Shown here one piece after another: positions 8,721 through 17,202 of a stretch of DNA of 64,000 nucleotides. The first letter of the stretch is position 1. Every line of letters begins with the position of its first letter. Origin of the DNA: Bog-756 sp963704585 (GTDB lineage Bacteria > Actinomycetota > Acidimicrobiia > Acidimicrobiales > RAAP-2). Under the pieces are notes generated by a model that made no database searches, was not told where the DNA came from, and saw only the letters and a program-made list of their open reading frames with translations. Both the position numbers and the translations under genes were made by a program. The stretch spans positions 3,286,001-3,350,000 of the forward strand of contig OY969919.1 of the NCBI GenBank assembly GCA_963704585.1, written 5' to 3'.

Positions 8721-8731
8721 CGATCGGTCAG

Positions 8732-8746
8732 TAGAACACGTTTCTA
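8732..8746. promoter_or_regulatory. KstR-like operator before fadD19-like gene
   Basis: TAGAACACGTTTCTA contains the AAC-N2-GTT core of the KstR site, with one mismatch to TnnAACnnGTTnnA. It ends 11 bases before the ATG of the FadD19-like gene, so a bound repressor would cover the start region. The site matches the one at 5066 in its AACACGTT core. Confidence 0.6.
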
Positions 8747-8826
8747 TTCGTGCGGCAAACACCCCTGGTCGCCATGCGGCAGTGCTCTGGAGGAGTGCGA
8801 GCGGGGCACGCGAGGCCCGCTGGACG

Positions 8827-10791
8827 TCAGCCGCGCCGGTCGTCGGCGGTGATCGTCGCCTCGACGTTCGGCGGCACCGAGGAACGCCGTTCGTCCGCCT
8901 CGCGTCCCGGCACCTCGCCGAGCGAGCGCTGGATCGACTCGGCCACGCCGGTTGCGTCGAGCCCGAGCTGCTCGAGGATCCGGTCGGGCTTGCCCTGCGC
9001 GAGGTAGGCGCGCGGAATGCCCAGGTTCACGATCGCAGGGCCCGTGCCACACGGGACGGACCGGGCGAGCACGTCGGTCACGTAGCTGCCGGCACCACCC
9101 TGGCGGATCCCGTCCTCGGCGGTCACGACGAGATCGTGGCGCGCGGCGTCGGCGAGCATGGCGGGATCGGGGTCGGAGACGACGCGCACGTCCCACACCG
9201 TCGCGGCGATGCCCTCGTCGGCCAGCAGCTCGGCAGCACCTTCGGCCGCGGCCACGAGCTTGCCGATCGCGAGGATGCAGACCGAACCGTCGCCGACCTT
9301 GACCTGACGGGCCTCGAGCCCCGCGCCGACCGCACCCGCGGTCGCCGCCGGCGCCGGCGTCTTCGGGAACCGGATCACCGACGGCCCGTCGAGACCGAGC
9401 GCGGTCTCGAGCATCACTTCGACCTCGGGTGCCGACGACGGTGCGAAGACCGTCATCCCCGGGATGGCGAGGGTCTGGGCGAGGTCGAGGACCCCGTGGT
9501 GGCTCGGTCCGTCGTCGCCGGTGATGCCCGCGCGGTCGAGCACGAGCACGACGGGCAGGTGGTGGAGCCCGACGTCGAGGTTGGCCTGGTCGAAGGCCCG
9601 GCTGAAGAAGGTCGAGTAGACCGCGACCACCGGCCGGAGGCCGGCCATGGCCATCCCCGCCGCTGCGGTCACCGCATGTTGCTCGGCGATGCCGACGTCG
9701 AAGAAGCGGTCGGGGAAGCGGGCCTGAAAGGGCAGCAGCCCGGTCGGACCCGGCATGGCAGCGGTGATGGCCACGATCCGCGGGTCGGCCTGGGCCCGGC
9801 GCAGCAGCGAGCGGGTGAACGCGTGCGTGTAGGTGGTGGCGGGCAGCTCGGAGACCCCGTCGTCGACGTCGCTCTCGACGGGCACGACCTTGACCTTCAC
9901 GTCGTGGAGGCGCTGGATCTCGTCCTCCTCGGCGGGCGCGTAGCCGCGGCCCTTCTGGGTCAGCACGTGGACCACGATCGGCCCGGGCCATTCGGCCGCG
10001 TTGGCGAGCACCTGCTCCATGCCCGCGATGTCGTGCCCGTCGATCGGCCCCGCGTAGCGGATCCCGAGCGCCTCGAAGAAGGTGTGCGGGGTGACCACCT
10101 CGCGCAGGGCGCTCGTGAGGCCGTGCACCCCGGAGTAGGCGAGCTCACCGACGCCCGGGAGCTCGCGGATGAGATTCCGGAGTCGCTGGCGCGCCTGGAC
10201 GTAGGACGGGTTGAGCCGAAGGTGGGTGAGGCTCAACGAGAGGCGCGACACGGTCGGCGCGTACGACCTCCCGTTGTCGTTGAGGACGATGAGGACCTGC
10301 TTGCCCGAGTGGCCGAGGTTGTTGAGCGCCTCGTAGGCCATCCCACCGGTGAGCGCGCCGTCGCCGACGACCGCGACGACCCGGCGGTCGCTGCCCTGCA
10401 GCTGGAACGCGCTCGCGAGACCGTGGGCATAGCTGAGGATCGCCGACGCGTGGCTGTTCTCGACCCAGTCGTGCTCGGACTCCGCGCGGTTGGGGTAGCC
10501 CGAGAGCCCGCCGGCCTGGCGGAGCTGGGTGAAGTCGTCGCGGCGGCCCGTGACCAGCTTGTGCACGTAGGCCTGGTGGCCGGTGTCCCAGAGGATGGCG
10601 TCCTTCGGCGAGTCGAACGTGCGGTGGATGGCCAGTGTGAGCTCCACCACGCCGAGGTTGGAGCCGAGGTGCCCGCCGGTCGTCGTAACCGCCTTCACGA
10701 CGAACTCACGGATCTCCTCGGACAGTGCAGCCAGTTCTTCTGGGCTGAGCTGGCGCAGGTCGGCCGGGCTGTCGATGCGTTCGAGGATCAT
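8827..10791 (-). CDS. dxs: 1-deoxy-D-xylulose-5-phosphate synthase
   Basis: A 654-residue thiamine-diphosphate enzyme, the usual Dxs length, making DXP from pyruvate and glyceraldehyde-3-phosphate for isoprenoids by the MEP pathway. Seen: TTTGGHLGSNLGVVELT near the N terminus, TGHQAYVHK, the ThDP motif VGDGALTGGMAYEALNN, and the transketolase pyrimidine-binding part with RFPDRFFDVGIAEQHAV (catalytic Glu). The ATG at 10791 has no rival. An insertion sequence ends 60 bases upstream, so the original promoter may have been displaced or replaced. Confidence 0.95.
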   Translation of the reverse strand: MILERIDSPADLRQLSPEELAALSEEIREFVVKAVTTTGGHLGSNLGVVELTLAIHRTFDSPKDAILWDTGHQAYVHKLVTGRRDDFTQLRQAGGLSGYPNRAESEHDWVENSHASAILSYAHGLASAFQLQGSDRRVVAVVGDGALTGGMAYEALNNLGHSGKQVLIVLNDNGRSYAPTVSRLSLSLTHLRLNPSYVQARQRLRNLIRELPGVGELAYSGVHGLTSALREVVTPHTFFEALGIRYAGPIDGHDIAGMEQVLANAAEWPGPIVVHVLTQKGRGYAPAEEDEIQRLHDVKVKVVPVESDVDDGVSELPATTYTHAFTRSLLRRAQADPRIVAITAAMPGPTGLLPFQARFPDRFFDVGIAEQHAVTAAAGMAMAGLRPVVAVYSTFFSRAFDQANLDVGLHHLPVVLVLDRAGITGDDGPSHHGVLDLAQTLAIPGMTVFAPSSAPEVEVMLETALGLDGPSVIRFPKTPAPAATAGAVGAGLEARQVKVGDGSVCILAIGKLVAAAEGAAELLADEGIAATVWDVRVVSDPDPAMLADAARHDLVVTAEDGIRQGGAGSYVTDVLARSVPCGTGPAIVNLGIPRAYLAQGKPDRILEQLGLDATGVAESIQRSLGEVPGREADERRSSVPPNVEATITADDRRG

Positions 10792-10854
10792 GAGTGTCGG
10801 AGTGCCTTCCTGCTCAGGCTACCAGCGCGACGGTGGCGGAGTCGGTGTGCCGCA

Positions 10855-10912
10855 TTGACTCACGAGAAGTCTCCGCGTAGACGTCTACGTTGCCTCAAAT
10901 AGGAATCTCCGC
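10855..10912. repeat. Left doubled terminal repeat of the insertion sequence
   Basis: Two units: TTGACTCACGAGAAGTCTCCG starting at 10855 and TTGCCTCAAAT...TCTCCG starting at 10890. The outer unit matches the outer right unit best (TTG-CTCACG and CTCCG). Confidence 0.6.
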
Positions 10913-10974
10913 TTCGTAGGGGATCCCACTCGTCCAGCTCCGTGGCCGTTACGCCCTCGTCCATGGAGCTCTCG

Positions 10975-12216
10975 ATGAGTGAACGCAAGGCCGTCACGAA
11001 GAAGCTGGCCCTCCGCTACAAGCGTGCCACCAGGGCGGAAAAGACCGTCGTGTTGGACGAGCTGGTCGCTCTGACCGGGTGGCACCGAGACCACGCGAGG
11101 GCGGCCCTTCGGGCAGCCGGCACCCTCAAGCCGGTCGTCTCGAGGAAGCCGCGCCGACCGACCTACGGCCCGGCGGTCGTCGACGCCCTGGTCCAAGCGT
11201 GGACCCTGCTCCGGTGCCCGGCCGGCAAGCGTCTCGCCCCCGTGCTCCCGACCGTCGTCCCCCTCCTCCGGCGGGACGGCGACCTCCGCTGCACCGACGG
11301 GGTGGCGGACCTGCTCACCACCATGAGCGCGGCCACGATCGACCGACACCTCGGTCCCGCTCGCCGTGCGCTCGGCAGCCGCGGACGTTCCCACACCAAG
11401 CCCGGCTCCCTCCTCAAGTCCCAGATCCCGATCCGGACCTGGGCCGAGTGGGACGAGAACCGGCCGGGCTTCGTCGAGATCGACCTCGTCGGTCACGAGG
11501 GCGGCAACTCGACCGGTGAGTTCTGCTGCACCCTCACCGTGACCGACATCGCGACTGGTTGGACGGTCAACCGGTCGGTCAAGAACAAGGCGGCCGTCTG
11601 GGTGTTCGACGCCCTCCAGCACGTGATCGAGGTGTTCCCGTTCCCGGTCCTCGGCATCGACTCCGACAACGGCTCGGAGTTCATCAACGCCCATCTGTTC
11701 AACTACTGCAAGGAGAATCACATCACCTTCACCCGGTCCCGGTCGGGCAACAAGAACGACGGTGCCCACGTCGAACAGAAGAACTGGACCCATGTGCGAG
11801 GGCTGGTCGGCTACCTCCGCTTCGACACCGACGCCGAGCTCGAGGTGCTGAACGCGATCTGGGAGCTCGACCGGGCCTTCACCAACTACCTCCTCCCCCA
11901 ACAGAAGCTGGTCTCGAAGGAGCGCCATGGCGCCAAGGTCATCAAGCGCCACGACCGGGCGACGACGCCCGCCGAGCGAGCGATCCACCATCCAGCACTC
12001 GCCGATCGGGACCGGGCACGCCTCAAGCGAACGATGCGATCCGTCCATCCAGGCGAGTTGTCCCGATCCATCGGAGACCTCACCACACGGCTCGAGCGAC
12101 TGGCTCTGACCAAGGCCCCGGCGCCGGTCAAGCCCCGGGTCAACCGGAGCTTCAACGAGTCCCGCCATCCGGAGGTTTTACGTGAGGCAACGAATCAGCG
12201 TTCCCGGAGGATTTGA
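10975..12216 (+). CDS. DDE transposase with integrase catalytic core
   Basis: A 413-residue transposase. N-terminal half: HTH-like region (LTGWHRDHARAALR). Catalytic core: Asp170 in FVEIDLVGHEGG, Asp231 in GIDSDNGSEF and Glu267 in NDGAHVEQKNW, giving a DD(35)E spacing typical of rve-family elements. I chose the ATG at 10975 (MSERKAVTKK) because GGAG lies six bases upstream; in-frame GTG 10942 and ATG 10963 are alternatives. The stop codon lies inside the outer right terminal repeat. No frameshift or internal stop, so the enzyme is probably functional. Confidence 0.85.
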   Translation: MSERKAVTKKLALRYKRATRAEKTVVLDELVALTGWHRDHARAALRAAGTLKPVVSRKPRRPTYGPAVVDALVQAWTLLRCPAGKRLAPVLPTVVPLLRRDGDLRCTDGVADLLTTMSAATIDRHLGPARRALGSRGRSHTKPGSLLKSQIPIRTWAEWDENRPGFVEIDLVGHEGGNSTGEFCCTLTVTDIATGWTVNRSVKNKAAVWVFDALQHVIEVFPFPVLGIDSDNGSEFINAHLFNYCKENHITFTRSRSGNKNDGAHVEQKNWTHVRGLVGYLRFDTDAELEVLNAIWELDRAFTNYLLPQQKLVSKERHGAKVIKRHDRATTPAERAIHHPALADRDRARLKRTMRSVHPGELSRSIGDLTTRLERLALTKAPAPVKPRVNRSFNESRHPEVLREATNQRSRRI

Positions 12217-12229
12217 CGTGAGGCAACAG
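12169..12229. repeat. Right doubled terminal repeat of the insertion sequence
   Basis: Two inverted units, CGGAGG...ACGTGAGGCAA ending at 12190 and again ending at 12226, 36 bases apart. They mirror the left pair. Confidence 0.6.
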
Positions 12230-12332
12230 GTGCCCCGGCCGGACGGGATCCCCGTGCGCAGGGGCGACCGGATGCAGAATACGCACTGCCGCTCCGGGCG
12301 CCGGTCGCCCGCGACACCCACGAGGAGGACCG

Positions 12333-13085
12333 ATGCAGGCTGACGTGAAGGGCTCCACCATGCCGCTCCTCGAGCTGCTCCTCGACCCGGGTGACTCGGT
12401 GATCTCCACGCACGGCGAGCTCTCGTGGATGTCGCCCAACGTGCAGATGAGCCAGACGACGTCGGCCGGCGGGCAGAAGGGGATCATGGGCGGGCTCAAG
12501 CGCGCCGTCGGCGGGGGTGGTCTCTTCGTCACCAAGTACGAGGCTCAACAGGGCCAGGGGATGGTGGCGTTCGCCGCCAAGCTGCCGGGCCGCATCTTCC
12601 CGGTCACGATCGCCGCGGGTCAGGGCTACCTCGTCCACCGCCACGGGTGGGTCTGCGGGACCGACGGGATCGTGCCCACGGTCGGGCTGCAGCAGACCTT
12701 CCGCGGGGGGATGTGGGGAGGCGACGGCTTCGTGCTGCAGCGACTCGAGGGTGAGGGCCAGGCGTGGATCGAGCTCTCCGGCGAGATCACCACCTACGAG
12801 CTCGCGGCCGGGCAGACCATGCTCGTCCACCCCGGTCACGTCGGGCTCTTCGAGGACCGGGTCACCTTCACGATCACCCGGCTCCAGGGCATCAAGAACA
12901 TCGCCTTCGGCGCCGACGGGTACCACCTGGTCGCCCTCACCGGTCCGGGCAACATCTGGCTCCAGAGCATGCCCATCCCGGTGCTCGCCCATGCGCTCGC
13001 GCCCTATCTCGGCGGCGAAGACCACCCGGCGGCCGCGGCTGGGGTCGGCGGCGTGCTCGGCGGGATCATCGGCAAGAACCTCTAG
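12333..13085 (+). CDS. AIM24 family (TIGR00266) protein
   Basis: A 250-residue protein of the AIM24/DUF124 family, a beta-barrel fold of unknown function. Seen: GLKRAVGGGGLF, LPGRIFPVTIAAGQGYLVHR, ITYEL-like TTYELAAGQTMLVHPGHVGLFED and GPGNIWLQSMP, all in the family order. A strong ribosome-binding site (GAGGAGG) lies six bases before the ATG. It stands alone between the insertion sequence and the convergent thioesterase remnant. The glycine-rich tail (GVGGVLGGIIGKNL) is usual for the family. Confidence 0.85.
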   Translation: MQADVKGSTMPLLELLLDPGDSVISTHGELSWMSPNVQMSQTTSAGGQKGIMGGLKRAVGGGGLFVTKYEAQQGQGMVAFAAKLPGRIFPVTIAAGQGYLVHRHGWVCGTDGIVPTVGLQQTFRGGMWGGDGFVLQRLEGEGQAWIELSGEITTYELAAGQTMLVHPGHVGLFEDRVTFTITRLQGIKNIAFGADGYHLVALTGPGNIWLQSMPIPVLAHALAPYLGGEDHPAAAAGVGGVLGGIIGKNL

Positions 13086-13142
13086 CCGGAGAGCGGCCCG
13101 AAGCTGGGGGGCGCCGCAGCCCTCTCGGCAGGCTCGGGCTCC

Positions 13143-13519
13143 TCAGCGCACGTTCGAGAGGAACGTCTCGCGGTCGACGATGACGCGGATGAGCTTGCCG
13201 GCGGCGACCAGTCCCGCGCTCTCCGAGACCGAGAGGGTGAACGCGAGACGGCGTCCCTCGATGCGGTCGAGGGTGACCTCCGCCCAGACCTTGCCCCCGA
13301 CGCCGACCGGCACCAGGTGGTCGAACTGCACACGCTTCGCGACGGTGGTGCAGTTCGGGGGAGCTCGCCGTCGATCGCGAGGCAGCTCGCCTCCTCGCAG
13401 AGCGCGATGAGCCGGGGGGTGGCGAGCACCGGCACCGTCCCGGACCGGAACCGTTCGGCGGTGTCGGCTTCGGTGACCTCCAGCTCGATGCGGGCCGACA
13501 GCCCGGTGCGAGGAGCCAC
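13143..13519 (-). pseudogene. FlK-like hot-dog thioesterase with frameshift
   Basis: Two halves of one protein of about 125 residues lie in different frames. The first (GTG at 13519) reads GLSARIELEVTEADTAERF and VPVLATPRLIALCEEASCLA; the second reads VQFDHLVPVGVGGKVWAEVTL and RVIVDRETFL to the stop at 13143. Together they fit the fluoroacetyl-CoA-thioesterase-like family, including the CEEA motif. The switch is at the run of five Gs at 13357-13361; one more G would restore the frame. It may be a sequencing error in a working gene. It is divergent from the TldD gene. Confidence 0.7.
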
Positions 13520-13597
13520 GCCGGTACGATACGTGACGCCGCGGGCCCCGGCCAGATGAAGGACGGAAGAAGGCGAGCGGCGGAGCTGGAGGCGCAC

Positions 13598-14983
13598 GTG
13601 ATCGACACCCCTGTCCTCGAGCGGGTCCTCACCGAGTCGCTGCGGCACGGTGGCGACTTCGCCGAGGTCTTCGCCGAGGACCGCTCGAGCTCGTCGGCAC
13701 TCCTGGACGACGGTCGAGTCGAGGAGCTGTCGTCCGGGCGCGAGCGGGGCGCGGGGATCCGGGTGGTCTCGGGTGAGACGACGGGATTCGCGCACACGGC
13801 CGACCTGAGCGAGCCGGGCCTCCTCCGTGCGGCGGAGGCCGCCGCGGCGGTCGCCCGTGAGGGCGGTGGGGGCACGAAGACCGTGGCGCTCGACCGCGGC
13901 GGCGAGGTCCCGACGGGCGGCGACAAGGCCACGCCGATGCCGTCGAAGGCCGACGCGCTCGACCTCTTGCACCGTGCGGACGAGGCGGCCCGCGCGAGCG
14001 GTGACGCGGTCTCCCAGGTGCAGGCCGGCTGCGGGTCCTCCCGGCGGGATGTCCTCGTCGCGAACTCGGACGGCCTGCTCGCGACCGACCGGCAGGCCCG
14101 CACACGCTTTTCGGTGTCGTGCGTGGCGGTGGGGGACACCGGTCTCCAGACGGGCTTCGAGTCCGCGGCCCGCACGCTCGGCTTCGAGCTCTTCGACGAG
14201 GTCTCGGTCGAGGAGCTCGCCGAGCTCGCCGCACGGCGCGCGCTCGCCAAGCTGTCGGCGCGCCCCGCTCCCTCGGGGGAGCTCCCCGTCGTGCTCGCCG
14301 GCGGGAGCGGTGGGATCCTCTTCCACGAGGCGTGCGGCCACGGGCTCGAGGCGGATCACATCGTGAAGGACGCCTCGGTCTACGTCGGAAAGGTGGGCGA
14401 GCTGGTCGCGAGCCCCCTCGTGACCCTGGTCGACGACGGGACCGTCGGCTCGGAGTGGGGCACCTTCGCCATCGACGACGAGGGCAGGCCGGCCCGGCGC
14501 AACGTGCTCATCGACAAGGGGGTGCTCACCGACTACCTGTGGGACTTCCTCCGCGCCCGCAAGGAGGGGAGGACCTCCTCGGGCAACGGACGGCGCCAGA
14601 CGTACCAGCACCTCCCGATGGTGCGGATGACCAACACCTTCCTCCTCCCCGGCGAGGAGGACGCCGACGAGATCGTCGCCCAGACGCCGAACGGCGTCTA
14701 CGTGGCGAAGCTCGGCGGTGGCCAGGTCAATACCACCACCGGCGACTTCGTCTTCGGGACGACCGAGGCGTACCTCATCGAGGACGGGCACATCACCGAG
14801 CCGCTCCGCGACGCGAACCTCATCGGCAACGGGCCGGAGATCCTGCGGCGGATCGACGCGGTCGCGGGCGACTTCGGGATGACACCGGGCACGTGCGGAA
14901 AGGACGGACAGAGCGTCCCGGTCGGCTGCGGCCAGGCGACGCTGCGGCTCACCGGGGTCACGATCGGCGGCACGGCCGAATGA
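13598..14983 (+). CDS. tldD: TldD-like metalloprotease subunit
   Basis: A 461-residue member of the TldD/PmbA family. The zinc site HEACGHGLE (the HExxxH motif of TldD) follows GGSGGILF, as in E. coli TldD, the catalytic half of the TldD/TldE protease that degrades unfolded peptides and processes microcin B17. The GTG at 13598 is preceded by GGAGG; an ATG 42 bases upstream lacks one. The stop overlaps the start of the next gene (ATGA), so the two subunits are translated together. Its substrate in actinobacteria is not known. Confidence 0.88.
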   Translation: MIDTPVLERVLTESLRHGGDFAEVFAEDRSSSSALLDDGRVEELSSGRERGAGIRVVSGETTGFAHTADLSEPGLLRAAEAAAAVAREGGGGTKTVALDRGGEVPTGGDKATPMPSKADALDLLHRADEAARASGDAVSQVQAGCGSSRRDVLVANSDGLLATDRQARTRFSVSCVAVGDTGLQTGFESAARTLGFELFDEVSVEELAELAARRALAKLSARPAPSGELPVVLAGGSGGILFHEACGHGLEADHIVKDASVYVGKVGELVASPLVTLVDDGTVGSEWGTFAIDDEGRPARRNVLIDKGVLTDYLWDFLRARKEGRTSSGNGRRQTYQHLPMVRMTNTFLLPGEEDADEIVAQTPNGVYVAKLGGGQVNTTTGDFVFGTTEAYLIEDGHITEPLRDANLIGNGPEILRRIDAVAGDFGMTPGTCGKDGQSVPVGCGQATLRLTGVTIGGTAE

Positions 14984-16380
14984 GCACGACCGTCGACGAG
15001 GCCCGGGGGGCGTCGGGACCGTCCGCCGACACCGTCGAGCTGGTCGCCGTCGCGGACCGGGTGGCCGGCTGGGCGCGGTCCGGTGAGGATGTGGAGGTCT
15101 ACGTGGCCCGCGGGCACGAGACCGAGGTCCGTGCGTACCAGGGCGAGGTCGAGTCGCTGACCTCGGCCACCTCGGCGGGGATCGGGGTGCGGGTCGTGGT
15201 CGACCACCGGCTCGGCTTCGCCTGGGCCGGCTCGCTCGACGACCAGGTGCTCGCCGAGACGCTCGACGAGGCGCGCGACAACGCGGCGTTCGCCACGGCC
15301 GACGAGCACGTCCAGCTCGCGGTGCCCGACGGGGTGCCGGCGGTGCCCGTCGACCTCTGGGACGGGCAGCTCGCCTCGGTACCGACGGCGAGCAAGGTCG
15401 ACCTCGTGCTCGCGCTCGAGGCGCAGGCACGCGGGGCGGACCCGCGGATCCGGCAGGTCGACTCGGCCGACTACGGCGACGCCTCGGTGGAGGTGGCGCT
15501 GGTCACGACCACCGGGATCCGAGCCACCAGCCGAAGGACGTCGGGGTACCTCTCGGTGGGCGTCATCGCCGGCGAGGGGGAGGCGAGCCAGACCGGCAGC
15601 GGATTCAGCGTCGGACGGGGGTTCGACGGGCTCGACCCCGATCGCGCGACACACGACGCGGTCTCGCGCTCGGTCCGCATGCTTGGCGCGACCAAAGGAC
15701 CGTCAGGACGCTCGACCGTCGTCTTCGACCGGCGGGCCGCGACGACGCTGCTCGCGGTCGTGTCCTCCGCGCTCTCGGGCGAGGCGGTCGAGAAGGGGCG
15801 GTCGTTCTTCGCCGGGCGGGTCGGCGAGCAGGTCGGCGACGCCCTGGTCACCCTCGTGGACGACCCGACGACCGTGGAGGCCTACGGTGCCTCGACCTAC
15901 GACGCCGAGGGCCTCGCCTGCCGTCGCAACGTGCTCATCGAAGGCGGAGTGCTGCACGGCTTCCTCTACGACACCGTCGCCGCGTCACGTGCCGGCACCG
16001 TCTCGACCGGATCGGCGGTGCGCGGTGGGTTCGCCGGAACGCCGGGTCCCGGCTGCCGGGCGCTCTCGCTCGCGGCAGGGCCCGAGGGCTACGACGAGGA
16101 CGGCGTGCTCGCCGCGGTCGGCGAGGGACTGTTCGTCCAGTCGATGACCGGGGTGCACTCGGGGGTCAACCCGATCAGCGGCGACTTCTCGGTCGGTGCG
16201 GAGGGACTCCTCATCCGTGACGGGAAGCTGGCCGAGCCGGTCCGCGAGATCACCGTGGCCTCCACCTTGCAGCGGATGCTCCAGTCGGTGGTCGTCGTCG
16301 GCGCGGATCTCGAGTGGTTGCCCGGCATCGCCGCCGGACAGACCCTGGCAATCGCCGACATGCAGGTCAGCGGGGTCTGA
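14980..16380 (+). CDS. tldE: TldE/PmbA-like subunit
   Basis: A 466-residue PmbA/TldE homologue. It has the family blocks SLTSATSAGIGVRVVVDHRLGFAW near the N terminus and GVNPISGDFSVGAEGLLIRDGKLAEPVREITVA near the C terminus but no HExxxH, as expected for the non-catalytic partner that forms a heterodimer with TldD. The ATG overlaps the tldD stop. Its own stop is followed by 46 bases before the convergent pilO end. Confidence 0.88.
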   Translation: MSTTVDEARGASGPSADTVELVAVADRVAGWARSGEDVEVYVARGHETEVRAYQGEVESLTSATSAGIGVRVVVDHRLGFAWAGSLDDQVLAETLDEARDNAAFATADEHVQLAVPDGVPAVPVDLWDGQLASVPTASKVDLVLALEAQARGADPRIRQVDSADYGDASVEVALVTTTGIRATSRRTSGYLSVGVIAGEGEASQTGSGFSVGRGFDGLDPDRATHDAVSRSVRMLGATKGPSGRSTVVFDRRAATTLLAVVSSALSGEAVEKGRSFFAGRVGEQVGDALVTLVDDPTTVEAYGASTYDAEGLACRRNVLIEGGVLHGFLYDTVAASRAGTVSTGSAVRGGFAGTPGPGCRALSLAAGPEGYDEDGVLAAVGEGLFVQSMTGVHSGVNPISGDFSVGAEGLLIRDGKLAEPVREITVASTLQRMLQSVVVVGADLEWLPGIAAGQTLAIADMQVSGV

Positions 16381-16426
16381 ATGCGGGACTGGGCTCTCGA
16401 TAGCGGTCGGTGGAGCGCCGTCCTAT

Positions 16427-17202
16427 TTAAGTCGTGGCGGTCGCCTTGGTGCACGCCGCGAGGGCATTCGGCGTCGAGGTGTAGTAGATCGAGCCGGTGA
16501 TGAGAGGCTGTACGGTCCCGCGCTCGACGAGGTGGGCGTACCACCGACCCAGAGCGGCCGGGGAATTCGGCGTAGCGGTGGCCGAGCTGGACGTGCCGGA
16601 CAGAGTTCCCGCTTCCCGAAGTGGTCGACGCAGCGGTGCCATAGGCGAGCACGAACTTCTGGATCACGAACAGCCGCGGGAAGTTGTCGAGGCCGTTGAC
16701 GAAGGCCATCATCTGTCCGTAGGTGCCGGTGACGGTGAGCGTGGTCGGCACGGCGGTCACGTCACCGGTCGACCCGGCTGCCGACCCGGTCGCCGACCCG
16801 GCGGTCGACGAGGACGTGGACGCCGGCGTGGTCGTCGAAGCGGGGGCGAAGCCGCTGAACTGCGCGAGGGTGACGCCTGACGAGCCGGCGAGACCATTGA
16901 ACTGGCTCTCGAAGGTGGACTCCTCGGCGTCGACATCGGTCGGGTTCTGCACGCTCGGGATCTGCGTCGCGATCTTCTCCAGGTCGGCACAGCTCCCGGT
17001 CAGGTTCTGCTTCTCGGTCTGCAGAGCCGAGAGCTTCGCCTGGAGCTGCGTCTGCTGCGACTGCAGCTGCGTCTCCTGCGCTTGGAGGTTGCTCAGCTTC
17101 GAGTTCTCGGGAGAGACGAGGAGGGCCCACAGCAGCAACGCGACGACGAAGGCCCCGACGCCCATCAGCAACGGCAGTGCGGTACTCGCGGACGGTGTTC
17201 AC
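16427..17202 (-). CDS. pilO: PilO-like type IV pilus assembly protein, frameshifted
   Basis: An inner-membrane protein of about 258 residues once two frame breaks are joined. Seen: one membrane segment (VGAFVVALLLWALLV), then a coiled coil (QAQETQLQSQQTQLQAKLSALQ), a Thr/Ser/Ala linker, and a PilO-type alpha/beta domain (TVTGTYGQMMAFVNGLDNFPRLFVIQ). The frame breaks near 16612, where the true end continues as SGTSSSATATPNSP to the stop at 16427. It also seems to break near 17180: the GTG at 17202 that overlaps the pilN stop reads MNTVREYR before the membrane segment appears in another frame. Joining both by removing one base each gives a whole number of codons. If only the ATG at 17171 is used, the cytoplasmic tail is lost. 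Confidence 0.75.

Larger units (their letters stand above)
10852..12229. mobile_element. Complete insertion sequence, about 1378 bp, rve-type (IS481/ISNCY-like)
   Basis: One DDE transposase gene fills the element. Each end carries two copies of a repeat of about 22 bp: TTGACTCACG at 10855 and TTGCCTCA at 10890 on the left, and their inverted counterparts ending near 12190 and 12226 on the right, spaced 35-36 bases. A GTGCC direct repeat flanks the element. It sits between dxs and the AIM24 gene. The frame and termini look intact, so it may be recent or active. Confidence 0.75.
10847..12234. repeat. Candidate 5-bp target-site duplication GTGCC flanking the insertion sequence
   Basis: GTGCC occurs at 10847-10851 and again at 12230-12234, each three bases outside the outermost TTG-CTC terminal repeat. 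The symmetric placement supports a target duplication, but five GC-rich bases could match by chance. Confidence 0.5.
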
